Below are positions 48,138-61,250 of a stretch of DNA of 64,000 bases, piece by piece. The translations under genes were made by a program, and so were the position numbers. This DNA comes from Lomentospora prolificans (Eukaryota > Ascomycota > Sordariomycetes > Microascales > Microascaceae), in NCBI GenBank assembly GCA_029532625.1, contig JARFXM010000007.1, forward strand, positions 496,001-560,000, read 5' to 3'. Positions within the stretch are counted from its first letter, which is position 1. The number at the start of each line of letters is the position of its first letter. The notes under the pieces were generated by a model. The model worked only from the letters and a program-made list of their open reading frames with translations. It made no database searches and was not told the origin of the DNA.

Positions 48138-51100
48138 TCAAAAAGCAAGGCGCTTCTCCTCCCTCAAAGCCCCCATATCCTTCCAACAGCTCCCACAATA
48201 CCCTTCTACCCACGTCCTAGCCCTCTCCCTCCTCTCGCTGTCCACATCACCGCCGGCATCCGAGCCAGCCTTGAGGACGGACCTAAGGTGGTCGCACCTC
48301 GAGTTCTCGTCGACAAGCCAGTTCTCCCACTCGGACTGGAGCATCTCGCGCTCGACGCTGTTGACGATGCGCATGGCGACGAGGAGGTCGTGGCGGTAGG
48401 CGCCGAGGCGCTGGCGCATGCGGCGGAGGCGTTGGGCGGTCGCGCGGGAGGAGGCGGAGGAGAGGTGGGCGCCCGCGTCCTCGTAGGGGGAGTCAAGGCT
48501 GGTGGCGCTGTTGATCGCCTGGAAGGCGGTGAAGCTGGGTTGATGATTATTAGTGTTTCATAGCCCTATAGAGAGGCTGGAGGCGGAGTTTTGACCTACC
48601 AGGCACTGCCTTCTTTGGCCCAGGTTATGTTGGCCGCCGATGGGCCTTGCGCGCTCTCCAAATCCTCGAGATATACCGCCTTACTCATCATGACGTTGGG
48701 TCCAACCCCCAACCTGCCCATCAATCGCGACGCGCTCCTCTCCTTCCACCACGTCGACCCTTCCATAGACGTGAGGAAGACGTTCGCTAGCAAGCTCAAA
48801 GCCGTAACGAGCAGTATGACGCGATGCGCTGTAAGGACCTTTAGGAGGCCCCGCAGGCCCGCAAACGCCCACATGAGGATGGACGTCACGGCGCTCTGCG
48901 CCAGCGACCGCAGCGTCTCATACACCATCTCGGTCAACGTGCGCGGCTGCACGGCCGGCTTCTTGGCCGAGTCAGCGTGGGTGGCGGGGGTGAAAGGAGT
49001 CGGCTGGGACTCGTGGCCGATGTGGCCGTAGACCTGAATGGCACGCTTAGTACGGCTGCGAGGTCCCAGGCGGCGCACCTGGTCAGTGGCGGCCTCGGCG
49101 AGCTCCTCGGCGTCGGCTTCGGCGTCATTGAGAGCCTGGCGCTCGACGATGCTCTTGGAAAAGCTGGGGAACTTCTTCCAGTCGGTCTTGATGTAGATGG
49201 CGAGCTTGCACTTGGATTTGGCGATATGTGTAATGACCACTTTAGTGACGACCTTGAAGTACTGCGAGTGCGGGAGGTGCCACGCGGTCTTGACGTGCGT
49301 GACTTCGTATGCGACATGGTCACGATGGACATCGATTGTCTGGACGTCGACCACCTCACACATCTTGGAACGGCCCAGCATATCGACCGAGTCAGCCTTG
49401 AAAGTGAACTGACGCTTCATGCGGCCCTCATCGGCTAGTATCCACGGCCCCTGGACAATGTCACGGGCGTTTCGGTCAAAGTAGAGCTTGGGGAAGATGA
49501 AGCTCTTGTCACCGAACAATATATGGAAACATGCCTTGGCGCCAATCTCAAAGTGTCGCTCCGCAACCTTCAGTTTCATGTCTTCGGGTTCGTAAACAAC
49601 GGGAGCCGTGGGTAGGTGGACCTTACTCCTCAGCCGCTGGCGTGGTAAGCCGGGCCGAGCGTGGCGATCCGCAATATGATGGGGCCGCCTTGGTAGAGGC
49701 TGGCTTTCAGATATGTTATCGAACCCGACATCTTCCCAGCTGTCCACACTCGGACTTCTCCTCTCATGCTCTTCTTTCTCAAGGCAGATGAGCTGTGTGA
49801 CAATCTCATCCACATCCATGGGCTCTTCGGCCTGAAGGTCGTCAACGAGAAGGTTAAGACGAGCGTGTAGAAGGCGTACGTCCTCGAGGAATGTCTTGAT
49901 GGTGATGCGGGTAAGACCGGTATCGTTAAAGTCCTGGCCCAGCCGAAGGACAACGAAATCGCAGTCCTGACCCGCGTGAGCGGTGACCTCAGCAATGAAA
50001 TCTAAGCCGATGGAGTAGGCAACAACCAAACCAAGCTGATGACCGTAGAAGTACATATTGTCCGGCGTTACGTAGATACGCCCATTACCAGCAAGCGTTG
50101 GCCCCTCGAATCCCCTCTCGCCAGAGCTCATCCAAGTTGCCCTAAAGACAAGAACCAGCTTCTCGTCCATCGGGACATGGGGAAAGAGTAGTCTGAATTG
50201 AGCATGCTGTGCCTTCAATTCGGGAGGATAACCAGGCGGGAACTTCTCGGGAAGGCGTCTATCGGGATGATGAGTCTCTGCAGTCGGGTTGGCTTCTTCA
50301 GCACCCGACCTCTCGCTCCTGAAGCTGCTGCCTCGCCGCAAGGCATTGGCCTGTTGCGTGTCCACATCCGTAAGTCTATGGTAGTTTGTGCTCGTCGACA
50401 TGTAGACGGAGCTCCAGGGATTGCTACCCCAGTAGTTCGCCATAACTGCTGTCGACATGGCACGGGAGACATCGGGTGCCAGACCTCTCTCAGCCGTCAC
50501 CGCCACAGCGAGCTTGCTAAGATTTGTCGGGATAGGAGAGGCAGCTAGGTAAGGTGGTGCAAGGCTGCCGGGGGGGATATCTAGGCCCGCAAGCCCACCA
50601 ACAGCAGCATGGCGCGGAAGCATATTGTTGTATCCTGGCAAGAATGTGTGGCTGGCGGAGATCAGGCTTGCTATTCCGCCTGCCGGGTTTGAGGCGGGGG
50701 ACGGCGCACTTTCCGGAGTGGTTCCAAACGTCGCCTTTCTGTGCAGATCAAGCTTCTGGATAATTCGGGCGGCGTGCTCACGGTTGCTTTCGCCATCTTC
50801 CCTGGCTAGCTCCCGGCCAAGGTTAGAAATAGAACGCCGGGCGGGACCATTGACATCAAAACTTGTCCGTTGACTGAGAGCCAAGTTCTCATTAGGGACC
50901 GCAAGAGCACCACCGGTACCCTCTTCTCCAGCCATAATAGCCTCGAGTACTTTGGCCGAGAACTCGGGGACAGTCGGCGGTGTGATCGAGAAGGCCGGGT
51001 TCGCCCCACTCAATGCGGAAGCACCACCCTTGTCCACGCTGGCCTCGAATGCACGCTTCTTGGCAACTTCAAACACCTCGAGCCAGTCAGAGAGTTCAGT

Positions 51101-52282
51101 CTGGGTCTCGGCCTGCAGAATCATGGTCTGGCTCTTAGTCTTGACCTGGAAGCAGAAGCGGCGGTCTTCTCCCAACGCGGGTTTCGCATTGCAGAGGAGA
51201 ACACCAATCTCGTCGCCCTGGAGGACGCCATGCGGCGCCTGCACGAGCCATCCGAAGATGCCGTCACGGCAGTAGAACCAGCGGCGAGTCCATGTAGTCC
51301 TGACAGGCTTCCCGGCCGTAACCTTGAGAAACAGCCAGCCTTGGCGTTCCGAGATGACGGGTTCTCCTTCCTTAGGGGCATTGGCAGAGGATGGACCCCG
51401 GGAGGAGCTCAAGAAGGCAACAGTCGAGGAGCTGTAGTCCTCAATGTCACGCGACGGTCGCGAGGCTAATAAAGCGGCCTCGCCAATCTCTCTTCTTGCG
51501 AGGTGTACCTCTCTCTTGAAGACTCCGGCCGATGATTCCATATCCTTGCACCACCCTTTCACACGATCGATCTCCGTATTCCACTTCGGCGAGTTCGTGG
51601 CAGTGGCTCGATGTTGTTTGAGTGAGTTCCACAGGTCGGAAGAGATGCGTATGAGTAGATCATCCAATGTATTCCTCAGCTGTGGTGCTAGCTGGCAATA
51701 GTCTAGCGACGACTTGAGGTAGACCTTCCTCGTCTCAAACACGGCAAACGCATCCTCCCTCAACGCCGAGGGCTCCTTCGTCTTCGACATGGACAAATAT
51801 CTCGCAAGGGTCGTATCGAACGCCTTTTGCGCATTATCCATAAGCCTCCTAGCCTCTTTGAACGCCTTCAAGTCATTCTGCAAGAACGTCTTGATAGGAT
51901 CGGCGGCCACGACGTCCATACGCCGCGCCATGGCCTGTACCTGCGTCCAGTAATCGCGGGCGCCATCTCCAACTCGCTTTAGACCAAGTTGGGTGTATTC
52001 ATGATCGATTACCGTGTCGGCGACGGCTTGGGCGGGTATGAGCTGGCGGAGGTAGTTGTTGATGGAGTCGTCGAGGGCAATGACGTCTTGCGCGAGCCTA
52101 GAGGTAGACTTGAGGTAGCCGTCGAGCCAGCGCTCTATGCCGTCGACTTGGTCGGCAAAGTGGACGGCAGCGGTTCGGAAGGTCGGGGAGTCGAGTGCGG
52201 CTTCGGTTAGGGAGACGGGGATGACGGGGCTTCGACGGATGGACTTGGTGCGGGCGAGGTTGGGAGCTTTGTCCTGCGACAT
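48138..52282 (-). CDS. sip3: Sip3/Lam-type BAR-PH-GRAM-VASt sterol-transfer protein
   Basis: Two exons on the minus strand, 52282-48600 and 48534-48138, give 1359 aa. The 65-nt intron (GTAGGT donor, CTAAT branch, CAACCCAG acceptor) removes a stop that would end the protein at 1228 aa; the spliced tail (CFTAFQAINSATS onwards) is clearly coding. Domains: BAR-like helical region about 20-270; PH about 308-415 (WLFLK, WTRRWFYC, F.FQVKT); Ser/Pro-rich linker; GRAM-like domain about 690-810; VASt StART-like lipid-binding domain about 905-1060 (VAERHFEIGAKACFHILFG, IYIKTDWKK); transmembrane helices about 1130-1165. This order is that of yeast Sip3/Lam3 and Ysp1/Lam1, ER-anchored proteins at ER-plasma membrane contacts that move sterols. 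The small C-terminal domain with conserved Trp and Cys residues lies beyond the membrane anchor. Orthology to Sip3 rather than Ysp1 is inferred. Confidence 0.92.
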
Positions 52283-54879
52283 GTTGACGGATGGGATTTA
52301 ATTAATTCGGGCGAGGGGATGGAATGGATCTCATTGTAAAATCAAATGGACTTCTTACAAAAGAGAGTATCCACTTTGATCTATTTCGGAGTGCGCTGGG
52401 TTGGAACTTCTCGGACGGATTCCGATGGTGCCGGTCGGATTGGCTCCTTGGTCAGGTCCGAAACTGTAGATGTCATGATCGGGCTGAGCTTCAGCCTCGT
52501 CAGTGGCGCTAATGGCGGGATTACTGAGGTGGCTGGAAACGTTGGTGGTTGGGATCAATTGAGCATTTCGGGACTAGACATGCCTAATTCAGCTACATCC
52601 AACCCACTACAACCCAAAGTCACAGGGCATTTACCCCACCAAAATTAGCCCTTTAGCCTTGCTGGCGCAGTGACCCAGTTTCAGAGCCTTATGGAGGTTA
52701 ATTGCTTAAATCTAAGACATCTAGCTGCATGCGTATTCTTCCTTTCCGAGAGAACTATGTAGAACTAGACGTTGAATGATGCACCTGTTTCAGGCTTTCT
52801 CGTGGTCTCCGAACTTTCTGGCTTCTTCGGGCCCAAATCCATGGCCTTCAAGCCCTGGCTCCCTCTGGCCCGCATGAAGCCTGTGAAGCGCAAGGGGTGT
52901 TATCTTTCGAGGCAGGTATTTCTCTCAACTAGGAGGCCGATAGTTAAGAGGTCCGGCCTGTCAAAATGGTTGGCCTCAAACAGCAGCAGTGGTCCTGCAG
53001 AAAAGTAGAACCTAGTGAACAGTGTGCATATTCGACATACATGAATCTTGGACAGCACCCTAAAACATAAGACAATTCAGCTCGACGGGGCGTTTCCGGC
53101 CTTCTCATTCCTGATGGCTAGACTTCCTTGGTCGCGGCCCCTGTCCTGCCCCCTAGCCTAGCTTTTACCTAGGGTCTCCCATGTCCTCTTCGTAGAAAGG
53201 CACGATGACGACTTTTGTCGGGGTCTAGATTCTTCGTAGCAAGGTGCGCGTGACTGAGAGGTCCCGCGTTCCATCGAAAATCCGTCGAGAAACCTCGTGA
53301 GCGTGAGGGGAACATGGAATGCGACTGTGTAAACCTTGGTAGAAATCTCCGAAAGCCCCCCTGGTAGACCCTCTCGCAAAGCGACACTTGTCAGAGCATG
53401 TCTGGTCTGCCTCGCTATCAATGAACTAGATTGACCACGTCAAGAGGAGGGCTACCGCTTGACTGGATGTGGCGATAAATTTACGCGTCCCCTCAATATT
53501 CGAGTTTAGTTACCTTTTGGCGAGAAAAGGAGGGGGGTGCGAAGGGAAATTGACGGCCGCGAGGAGTATGGATCGGAGAACTGTGGCTTGCGTCTTCCTT
53601 CATGCGAAGCCAGCAAAAAAAGGAAGCACTGGACATGACGAGACAACGCCCAGAAGGAGACGCCAGCTGGCCCTATCGTCTAGGTCTCGGCCTTGAACTC
53701 TGAGAAAGGACGCGAGCCCTGAGATTGCGGGGTGGCTGGCGGAGAGGCGAGGAAAACGTTCTCCCAGGGCCGAGAGATTTTATGACCCGTGCCACTGGTT
53801 CTCAGCGCGCAAAAGCCGAGGAGACAAGGGTGTCGGTTCATTAGCTGACGGCTTTGGTGCGATGACGTCGGTTTCTGTGACATCTCGCGGAAAATCTCTA
53901 CCCGCAAATAGAGGTCCCATGATCAACGACGGAGACAACAGATCCGTCCTTGTGAGCCCCCTCTGCAGCTCGGTCTGCGAGGCGGTCAATGGCGAAGACC
54001 AAGGCTTGAAGCTCTCGATCATGCACGACGACCCCGAGGTTCGATCAACGCGCGACGGGTTTCCCTTTCCATTTAGTGGGTTGCCTCCGAAGTGCTGGCT
54101 GGTTTTGGTGGCCGGGTTGCTTGTCTGTGCGTCATGTGATTGCCCTGGCGGCGCCCTGGACTGGTCGGAAAAGCCTGGAGATTGCCAGCTGGAATGGGTA
54201 CGTACTGGGCTCGCCCCAGAATCTTTTTGATGGGACCGGGCGAGCCAGGGCGCGCACCGGCCGTCCCAGGGCCCTTGCTCCTTTCTTCTTTTTGCCTTGG
54301 TGCCTTTCCTTGACCCCAAAAATAGCCTGCATCTGTGCTGGCGTCGGGCTTGGCGTCCAAGAACTGCCAACTTGAACCCAGCCACACTCCGCACGTGCAG
54401 TAGCCACATTAACCCTGCTTCACCCACTGTAGGCCCCCGACGAGGCGGACCTAACAACTCGGGCCTGAACGGACTCGCCGTCCGCTGAAGATCTGGAAAC
54501 GGAAAATCCCCGAAATGCTGGAGCCTAAATCATTTCAGAGCCAACGCTTCGGCAAGCCTGAACATCAGCTTTTGTTGGGAGTCCTTTTCCGAACTCGCTT
54601 TCCTTTCCCCTTTCTCGTGCATTCAAACACGGATACGAATCGTCAGAATGTCTCGAATAGCCGAGCCACAATTTCTGTAGACTTAGAGTGGGTGTCAAAT
54701 ATCAAGCCGTTGGGGGTTCGGCGTGGGGAGGCGTTTCGTGGGGAGTGTAGCTTCCGTGGGGGGTGACACCAATTCGTACGTCTTTCCGCCGAAACCCGAA
54801 AGCCTGCCCATCCACCACACCACAACGATTAAGCTCCGCTCAAGGCTTACCTGTTCACTATAAAAGAAGGAGTCGCAGA

Positions 54880-54916
54880 GGCGGGATGCATTGTAGGCGG
54901 GATGCATTGTAGGCGG
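54880..54916. repeat. Tandem repeat, 16-bp unit, 2.3 copies
   Basis: Unit GGCGGGATGCATTGTA occurs at 54880-54895 and again at 54896-54911, followed by the first five bases of a third copy. Confidence 0.9.
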
Positions 54917-57900
54917 CGCGTTATCCTGCTTCCATTCAATGCAAAGGTTCATCTGGCACAGGAAGCGCGTCTACGCCTCTTTTGCTTGACGCGTATCTTC
55001 CCCCTTCGCTTATTTGGTTGGGAATTGCTACCATCCAACAGGCTTCAGTCTCGTTCCCGTATCTGTTACGATGAGAAACCATTTTGCTGATGTCGCGCAG
55101 GGGAGGGAAAATGAGACCCATTGCAAGGAAAAAAGTGTTCTTGGCAGAATGGCCCGTCATCTGCCGGTTCTCATAGGGTGAGAAAGAACCTAAACGCCCT
55201 TGGGGGAGGGTGTTTGCAAATCGTACAGTTTCGAGCAACACTCGCGACCCATTTCAGGATGGAGTCTCCTGGCCTTCTGCATGACTGCGGATCTGGAATA
55301 TCTCACGAGAAATAGGAGAGGATTGCTCCCTCGATTCCTACTGGCGATGTAGCCAGAGCATGATTTGCAGCTTTTGAGGTATGACTGCGCTGCACCTCAG
55401 CACGTGCCCTGAGCCTATCGTCTTTGTGTCGGCCTGCTCCCTTCTCATCGGGAAAAGTAGTATTAAGAAACTGGTCAAAATGCGCATACCCTTGCACGTC
55501 TCTATTTGGGAACCATAGGAACTGGAAAATGTTGTGGTATCAGTACGAAGAATGATTTTCTCATCCTAAAACAGAGACCAAATGGGACAGCCCTCTAAGA
55601 CAGACTGAGAAGAGGTTGTCCAAGGCGAGGCGTCCTACCATTTTCATTGGCCGCTTTCCGCTAACAGCCATTCGGGATTTAAACCAATGGGCGCCCGTAA
55701 CTTCACTTTCTTGGTGCGGGATCCACATCGCTCGTTCTAGTATTTCAGCTGAACAGCCAATGACAGCCTAGAAGTGCCCTTTTCACCTCCAACACACCTT
55801 TTCGCTTCCCTGTTACCACCTTCTCAAGAGCCCGCTTCCAGCCTCTGATTTGCTCCGATCAGTCATCCAAATCCCTCCTTCCCACTTCGCATATCTTCTT
55901 GCTCGGAGGTATACATACCTCCAAGTAGCATGCCAATGCAAAGACTCCGTTAGGTCGTTTGTGGTCTCCCATCCCCCCTTGGCACTATTAGTATTATTTG
56001 ACAGGAAATGGCTTCTTTCCCAGCGATATACCAAGAGGAGAACCCAGACCCATGCGGGCCGGAAACAAGAGAATGAGGACCACTTACACCCACACCCCCC
56101 TTGCTAATCACGCGCTAAACAACAGCCGTCAAACATGGCTCTCCCAACCACGATGGAGACACGAAAGCTCTCGTACATCTTCTCTCTCCTTACCCCAGAT
56201 GGGATTCCCTTCCTTGTCTATGGCTCGAGCCGTTACCCGTCCTAACCACCCACCCCTTCTCCCTTTCGAGTCCCCATTCTCCTGGGCCGATCTCCACTTG
56301 TCGCGCTACTCTGAGCCTCCTCCGTCCCCCCTTCTTGGCCCTTTGCGAGGGGAAGCTGTTGTGATAAGGGACCAGTAGGCGTCTGATGATCCGATTGTAG
56401 AACTTGAATCAAGCGCCGTTTATGGAGTGCTGCGCCTGGCAAGTTTCATGTTGGCTCAACCCAGGGGCGAGGTCGTCTCCAACAGAAAGCATCTCTGGGA
56501 GTTCTCGTTTGGGATAGCCAGCATCGCTTGCCTCCCCTTCCCGTCATCTTGGATCCACTCCCCCCGGTATCTCGAATTGGGAAAAGATCCATTACATCCG
56601 TGCGTGGGATAATTACCTGATTGAATTTCTTTTATTTCGTTGTGTGTTTTTTTCAGCATTCATGCTGATTGTTTTATTGACAGGTACTAGGCCCGGCCGG
56701 CCATTGTGCATATCGGCTTGTCTTACACCTCGCCAAAATCTCATCTGACTGGAGAACCATCACAGAGCTGCCAATTTCCGAGACAAGCACTCTCGAGATG
56801 GAATATGGGTCATGCCATCATCTCATAATCTCACGGATCGGTAGAAGGCTGGCGAAATCTTCGAAATGGAGTCAAAATGCGCGTGGCGCACCACGCGCCC
56901 GCTTCGTTCATCATCAGCTTGCAAGCCAACACCCCAGTCCCACACACATTTCGCAGCAGAGTTCCATTCCTAGTAAAAGCTGCATAAGTGCAAATTTGGA
57001 AAGAGAGAAAAAGGAACGAAACGAATATCCCCAACTTACTGGGGTGTTTTCGAGATGATTCCCAAGAAGCAAAGAGAATAACCCCAGGAAGCAAGCTCCC
57101 TGGGCTCACACGCCCCCTGGCTCTCGCTCTCTTCCTTTCTCGCTCTCTCCTGTCCCGGTTTAAGAAAGGCATGATGGCTGACCTTTTGGTGTGTGTGCCA
57201 CCGCACCTCATAGGTCTTCTTTGATGAGCTTCATCTTTCCTTGTTTTGTTTCGTAGCCTGTTCCCTTTTATTTCCCTTTGTTTCCGAATTGGAATAATCT
57301 TCTTTTCCTGATACTGATCTTATTTTCGATTTCGCTTACGAAATGTGACCATCCATATTCGCAGCCCCAACGGCATGGCCATTTGACACACCCCCTCGGA
57401 CGAGGCAAACAAAAAAAAAGGCGAGCCTGCTTACTTTTACAAAAGTGAACGCAATTGCATGTTGGATGATCAATCATGATGAGTGCTTGAGAGGTACTGC
57501 AGTACAGGGAATGCTGATTCTGGAATCAGTAAGGCGGCATTGATATCGCTTACGCCAGCCAGAGGGAATAGAGGCTCCAGGCATGGCCTCGCAGCAACGG
57601 GGCGAGCTGAGCGAAAGGCGGGAAATAAGGGTGTGTGTCCTTGCTCTCTTCTGTCTTTCTCGAGCTGCGCGGCGGCGAAGCGACTTGCGTAAAGCGCCCA
57701 GAATAATAAACCCACCTGGGTCTGTACCGCGTATGCGCTTCGTAATATTTTAGTAGAGCGACGATGTTTGACACCTGCAGAAAACGCACCGTTCCTTGGG
57801 GGGGGGGCCCAACGATGCATGGTACAGCGGGCTGCGTACATTTCGCCCTCAGCCGACATGACGTTCTAATATCGATCCGGTAGAAAAGAACACCGACATG

Positions 57901-60264
57901 GAGCAAATTTCGAGACACCGGTGTTACATGAGAAGTAAAAGAGCTCTTTTGCCGTCAAAAGAGACATGAGTCAGTAGATGGTGACATGTTGCTGGCATCC
58001 TGGGTTGGAAATGGCCGCGTCGATATCTCCATACGTTCCGTGTCTGGCGAAGCGCCGAGGTCGGGTCTTTTGCACCCCGAAGGTTGCGGGAAACGCACGT
58101 GCAGGTGAAACATGGTGTCCTGGATGACGGATGTCAAGGGTCTAATAGCTGTAGCTTGCTAGCCAGGATATTCGGATGTACTTTGTTGCTATGTGCGTGA
58201 GATCCGCGATTGACCGAGACTTGCACTGGTTGACGGGAGGACGAAGTGGTGTGTGTCTTACATGTACGAGGGCCAAGTTTATTGCAGGAGTTAGAACATA
58301 GTTGCCCGAGTCGGCCATCTTCGTCGAGTTCAGGAAAGGATACAATACGATACCCCGTTGGCGAAGCTGGGGTGCCAGCCTCGCCGGTAGTATAATTTAA
58401 GTGGAAGTGTGCATGGGTGTGTCAATGGAAGATGTCAATATCAAAAAAGAAAATTTGTACGTGACAAGTGCTGGGCTTGGATGTTTTACTTGGCCACGGA
58501 AACAGGCCATTGCTGTGGTTAAGAGAGCCGGCATGGGAGGACAAGCCCATCTCTGAAGGACGTGATCGACGTCTATCAACACAAAGTATCCCGGACGACG
58601 AGACGAGAAAAGACGGGGGTAGTTGGAATTGTCGGTGTTCTTCAAATGTTATTTGCCAGAACCGGCCCCGTGATGCCTTGAGACTCCGCAGTTCAACCAC
58701 AAGATTAGTCTCGGTGGTTGTCCAAATCCAGCCAGCACTGTGAAACCTCGAGGTTTCCAGTCACCCATTGAGGAGCCTTCCCATTGTAAAGAATGGTCAA
58801 GGGTTTCCTTCAAGTCTTCTTCTCGACGTGTATTCCCCCCTCTTCCTTGTGTGTGTATCCACGAGCTTGTAAATTCATGAGAATGAACGGCACTAGGCCC
58901 TGACGGCGGCATCCGTGCGCCGAGCGGATGATCTGCCACTTGGCGGTTCTACTGGACACCAGGAAACGCACTCGTCTATAAACCCTCATTAACCCTGGCA
59001 TTAGTCTCTGGCAGCGGATTGATAGCTTGTCTCATCCCAGACCCAGTACGGCAGCGAGCAATTCAAACGCACGAAGTTGGCCTGGATTGATGCAGCCGGC
59101 ATCTGTCCACAAACTAGGAAAACCCGGACGACCGACCCATACAGTTCACGCTACTCGGGCAATTGTAGGGCATCCGAGCGGCGGCCCTGGGGTCGACCTT
59201 CTTCTCGATGGCAAAGCCTTGTTGTTTCCAACCTTGAACTCGCATACATAAAGGCCCTGGTCTGGTCCAGGATTAAATCTGGTGAATCCTCCGGAGTACT
59301 CCGTCGATTATACAGCATACCCGCGTAATATTGCATTCCCACTGAAGGATGGAGTCGTCGGCTTGGTTATATGGAGTCATAAAGAGGAATTGACCGGTGT
59401 GGCCAAGGAGAATCGAGGGCAAGTAGTAAAAAATGGGTCTTGGTGGCGCAGGCGAGCAGGTCTGCATATGTGCTGAAGGGTTTTCAGCTATAATGCGCCC
59501 ACTTAGGGTTTATCCTGCCACCCCTCCCTCTTGCCTGGCCCTGTGCGGTATGGAAGTACCTTCTCACATCCCCCAGGAATAGCATCCCTTCTTTTTGAGG
59601 AACCCTTCTCGTAGTGGTGCATTGCACATGTAGCTTGGGGCACTGCCTCTCACTTTGTTTCGTTTTTCGCCTCCCCAAGGGCTTTCGTGGCCTAGGACGG
59701 GTTCGCTGCTTGGGCCCCGCGTCGTAAGAGCATTCGCGTCCCAAAGTCAAAGCCGACTCTGAACAATAAAGTGGTCGAGGTAATGAGATTGCTAAATTCA
59801 TCAATGCAATCTATATCGAAATAGATGTCGGTGATGGGTTGGCTCTCAGAGGTCGATTGCGCACATTTTCTTTTAATTACAGCTCCAACCCGAAAACCCG
59901 GCCTCTGTAGGGTGTGTCAAATACCGGGCTTTCGCACTCCGCCTTCGGAGAGTTGAAGGGTTTTCGTCCGGTTCTCATGACCCGGTCCCTCTTAAGCGAT
60001 ACGATGTTGTGCACCATATCTCTCTAGGTTTAACATAACATCATCGTGAATGCTACCTACCCGTATTCTCGACGTTGCATCACGAACTTTTTCTCTCACG
60101 ACCCCTCTTTCTAAAGAAGACGATGATGATGGGGTTGGAGAGGGGGAGAGGGCCCTGACAGCCGAGACCCTTCGGACGGCTTAGCGCCACCAAGTAGAGT
60201 AGTTTTAGCGTTACTCCGCCTGAGCGTCTAGTTATGTCACCACTTGAAGTTAGCTCGATGAAGG

Positions 60265-60543
60265 CTAGGCGGCTGGCAGGTTCCGAATCGAGGTTCTGCC
60301 AACGCCACTACTACTTGATGGTGGGCTACAGGCAAGTGCCTGGCTGGCTTTGCCCGAAGCCTTCACCAGTTGTGCAGTGGCCGCCCTCTGGTCCATTGGG
60401 TTGCCGGAAAGTAGCTTGATGGACAAGTGCGCGCTCTTCAAGGCTTCTCCGTAGCCTAAGCTAGTGTACATCATGCCAGCAAGCCACCGGGCCTGTGCTC
60501 TGCTGCGCTGTGCTGGCGATGAGGTCGCATGTGCTACTATCAC
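60265..60543 (-). CDS. Tentative small ORF (92 aa), unknown
   Basis: ATG at 60543, stop at 60265. The middle (YGEALKSAHLSIKLLSGNP and on to ATAQLVKASGKASQALA) would form amphipathic helices and uses plausible codons, but the ends look random and there is no recognised family, signal peptide or neighbour that supports it. Listed because it is the most protein-like frame in this gene-poor region. Confidence 0.18.
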   Translation of the reverse strand: MIVAHATSSPAQRSRAQARWLAGMMYTSLGYGEALKSAHLSIKLLSGNPMDQRAATAQLVKASGKASQALACSPPSSSSGVGRTSIRNLPAA

Positions 60544-61250
60544 GATGGGATGTAGTCGAGGCGTGCCAGCGTCAAAGTACGTACTCCAGGGTATTCATAT
60601 GACTCCAATGGAGACGCGGAGGTAGGGACACCACCCACAAAAGCTTGGGGCAGCAGAATTACTGGGAAGGGGTTAGGGTGAGGGGAGGGGGTGGGTCTCG
60701 CTGGCAGCCTGGGCTCGTTGCCAGCTTCCTCAGGCTGTTTTTGAGTGCTGGCCCAGACAGGCGCTGAAGTGTAGGATAATAATACTTGCTGGCCGTGCCA
60801 GAATTCCCAGTGACACCATCTGGTTATTTTTTCCGCAACTAAATTCATCGTGTTGCCTCTGCTGCATCTCGTTAATTCCATCAGCCCACCCCACCTAGAC
60901 CAGTACCATACTCCCCAAGAGGTCGGTAGAAGAAAAAAGGGGGGGGGGGGGGGTTAAACTGGAAGGAACGGCAGGGAGGGGCGTGGCTACCGCCGGAACT
61001 GGGATCTGGCTGCTGGGTACGGAAGACTGGGCGAACAAAGAGGTCGATTCCGGCTTTACCCCGTCAAGCGTACAGGTAATGGCGACACTACTCCTGTATT
61101 TCTCTATCTTGGGAAAGAGAGGTCCGGAGATGCCCTGAAGTACATGCTGCAAGTACATGGGCACTACATAGCTCGACCCGGGCTCCCCATCAGTTTGACG
61201 CTGCTGCATGCGTACAGCCCCTCCTAACACGCAGCACCCGATGTCTTCCA

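Larger units (their letters stand above)
52283..61250. other. 9 kb gene-poor region
   Basis: No gene supported. The longest frame (225 codons, minus, 54457-53780) has a shifting, Arg/Ser/Pro-rich translation with no motif. A 16-bp unit is tandemly duplicated at 54880-54911, and a G run of 15 lies at 60939-60953. A 92-codon minus frame at 60265-60543 is listed separately. Single TTAGGG-like words occur but form no array. I saw no transposase or reverse transcriptase motif, no tRNA and no 5S RNA. Confidence 0.45.

Noticed and set aside
53780..54457. 225-codon minus-strand frame
   Set aside because: Composition changes along its length, no motif, and competing frames of similar length lie on the other strand.
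60273..60300. Small hairpin with tRNA T-arm look (GGCAG ... CTGCC)
   Set aside because: Only a 5-bp stem and a loop of the wrong size; no other tRNA arms nearby.
59503..60675. Isolated telomere-like TTAGGG words
   Set aside because: Single occurrences only, no tandem array.
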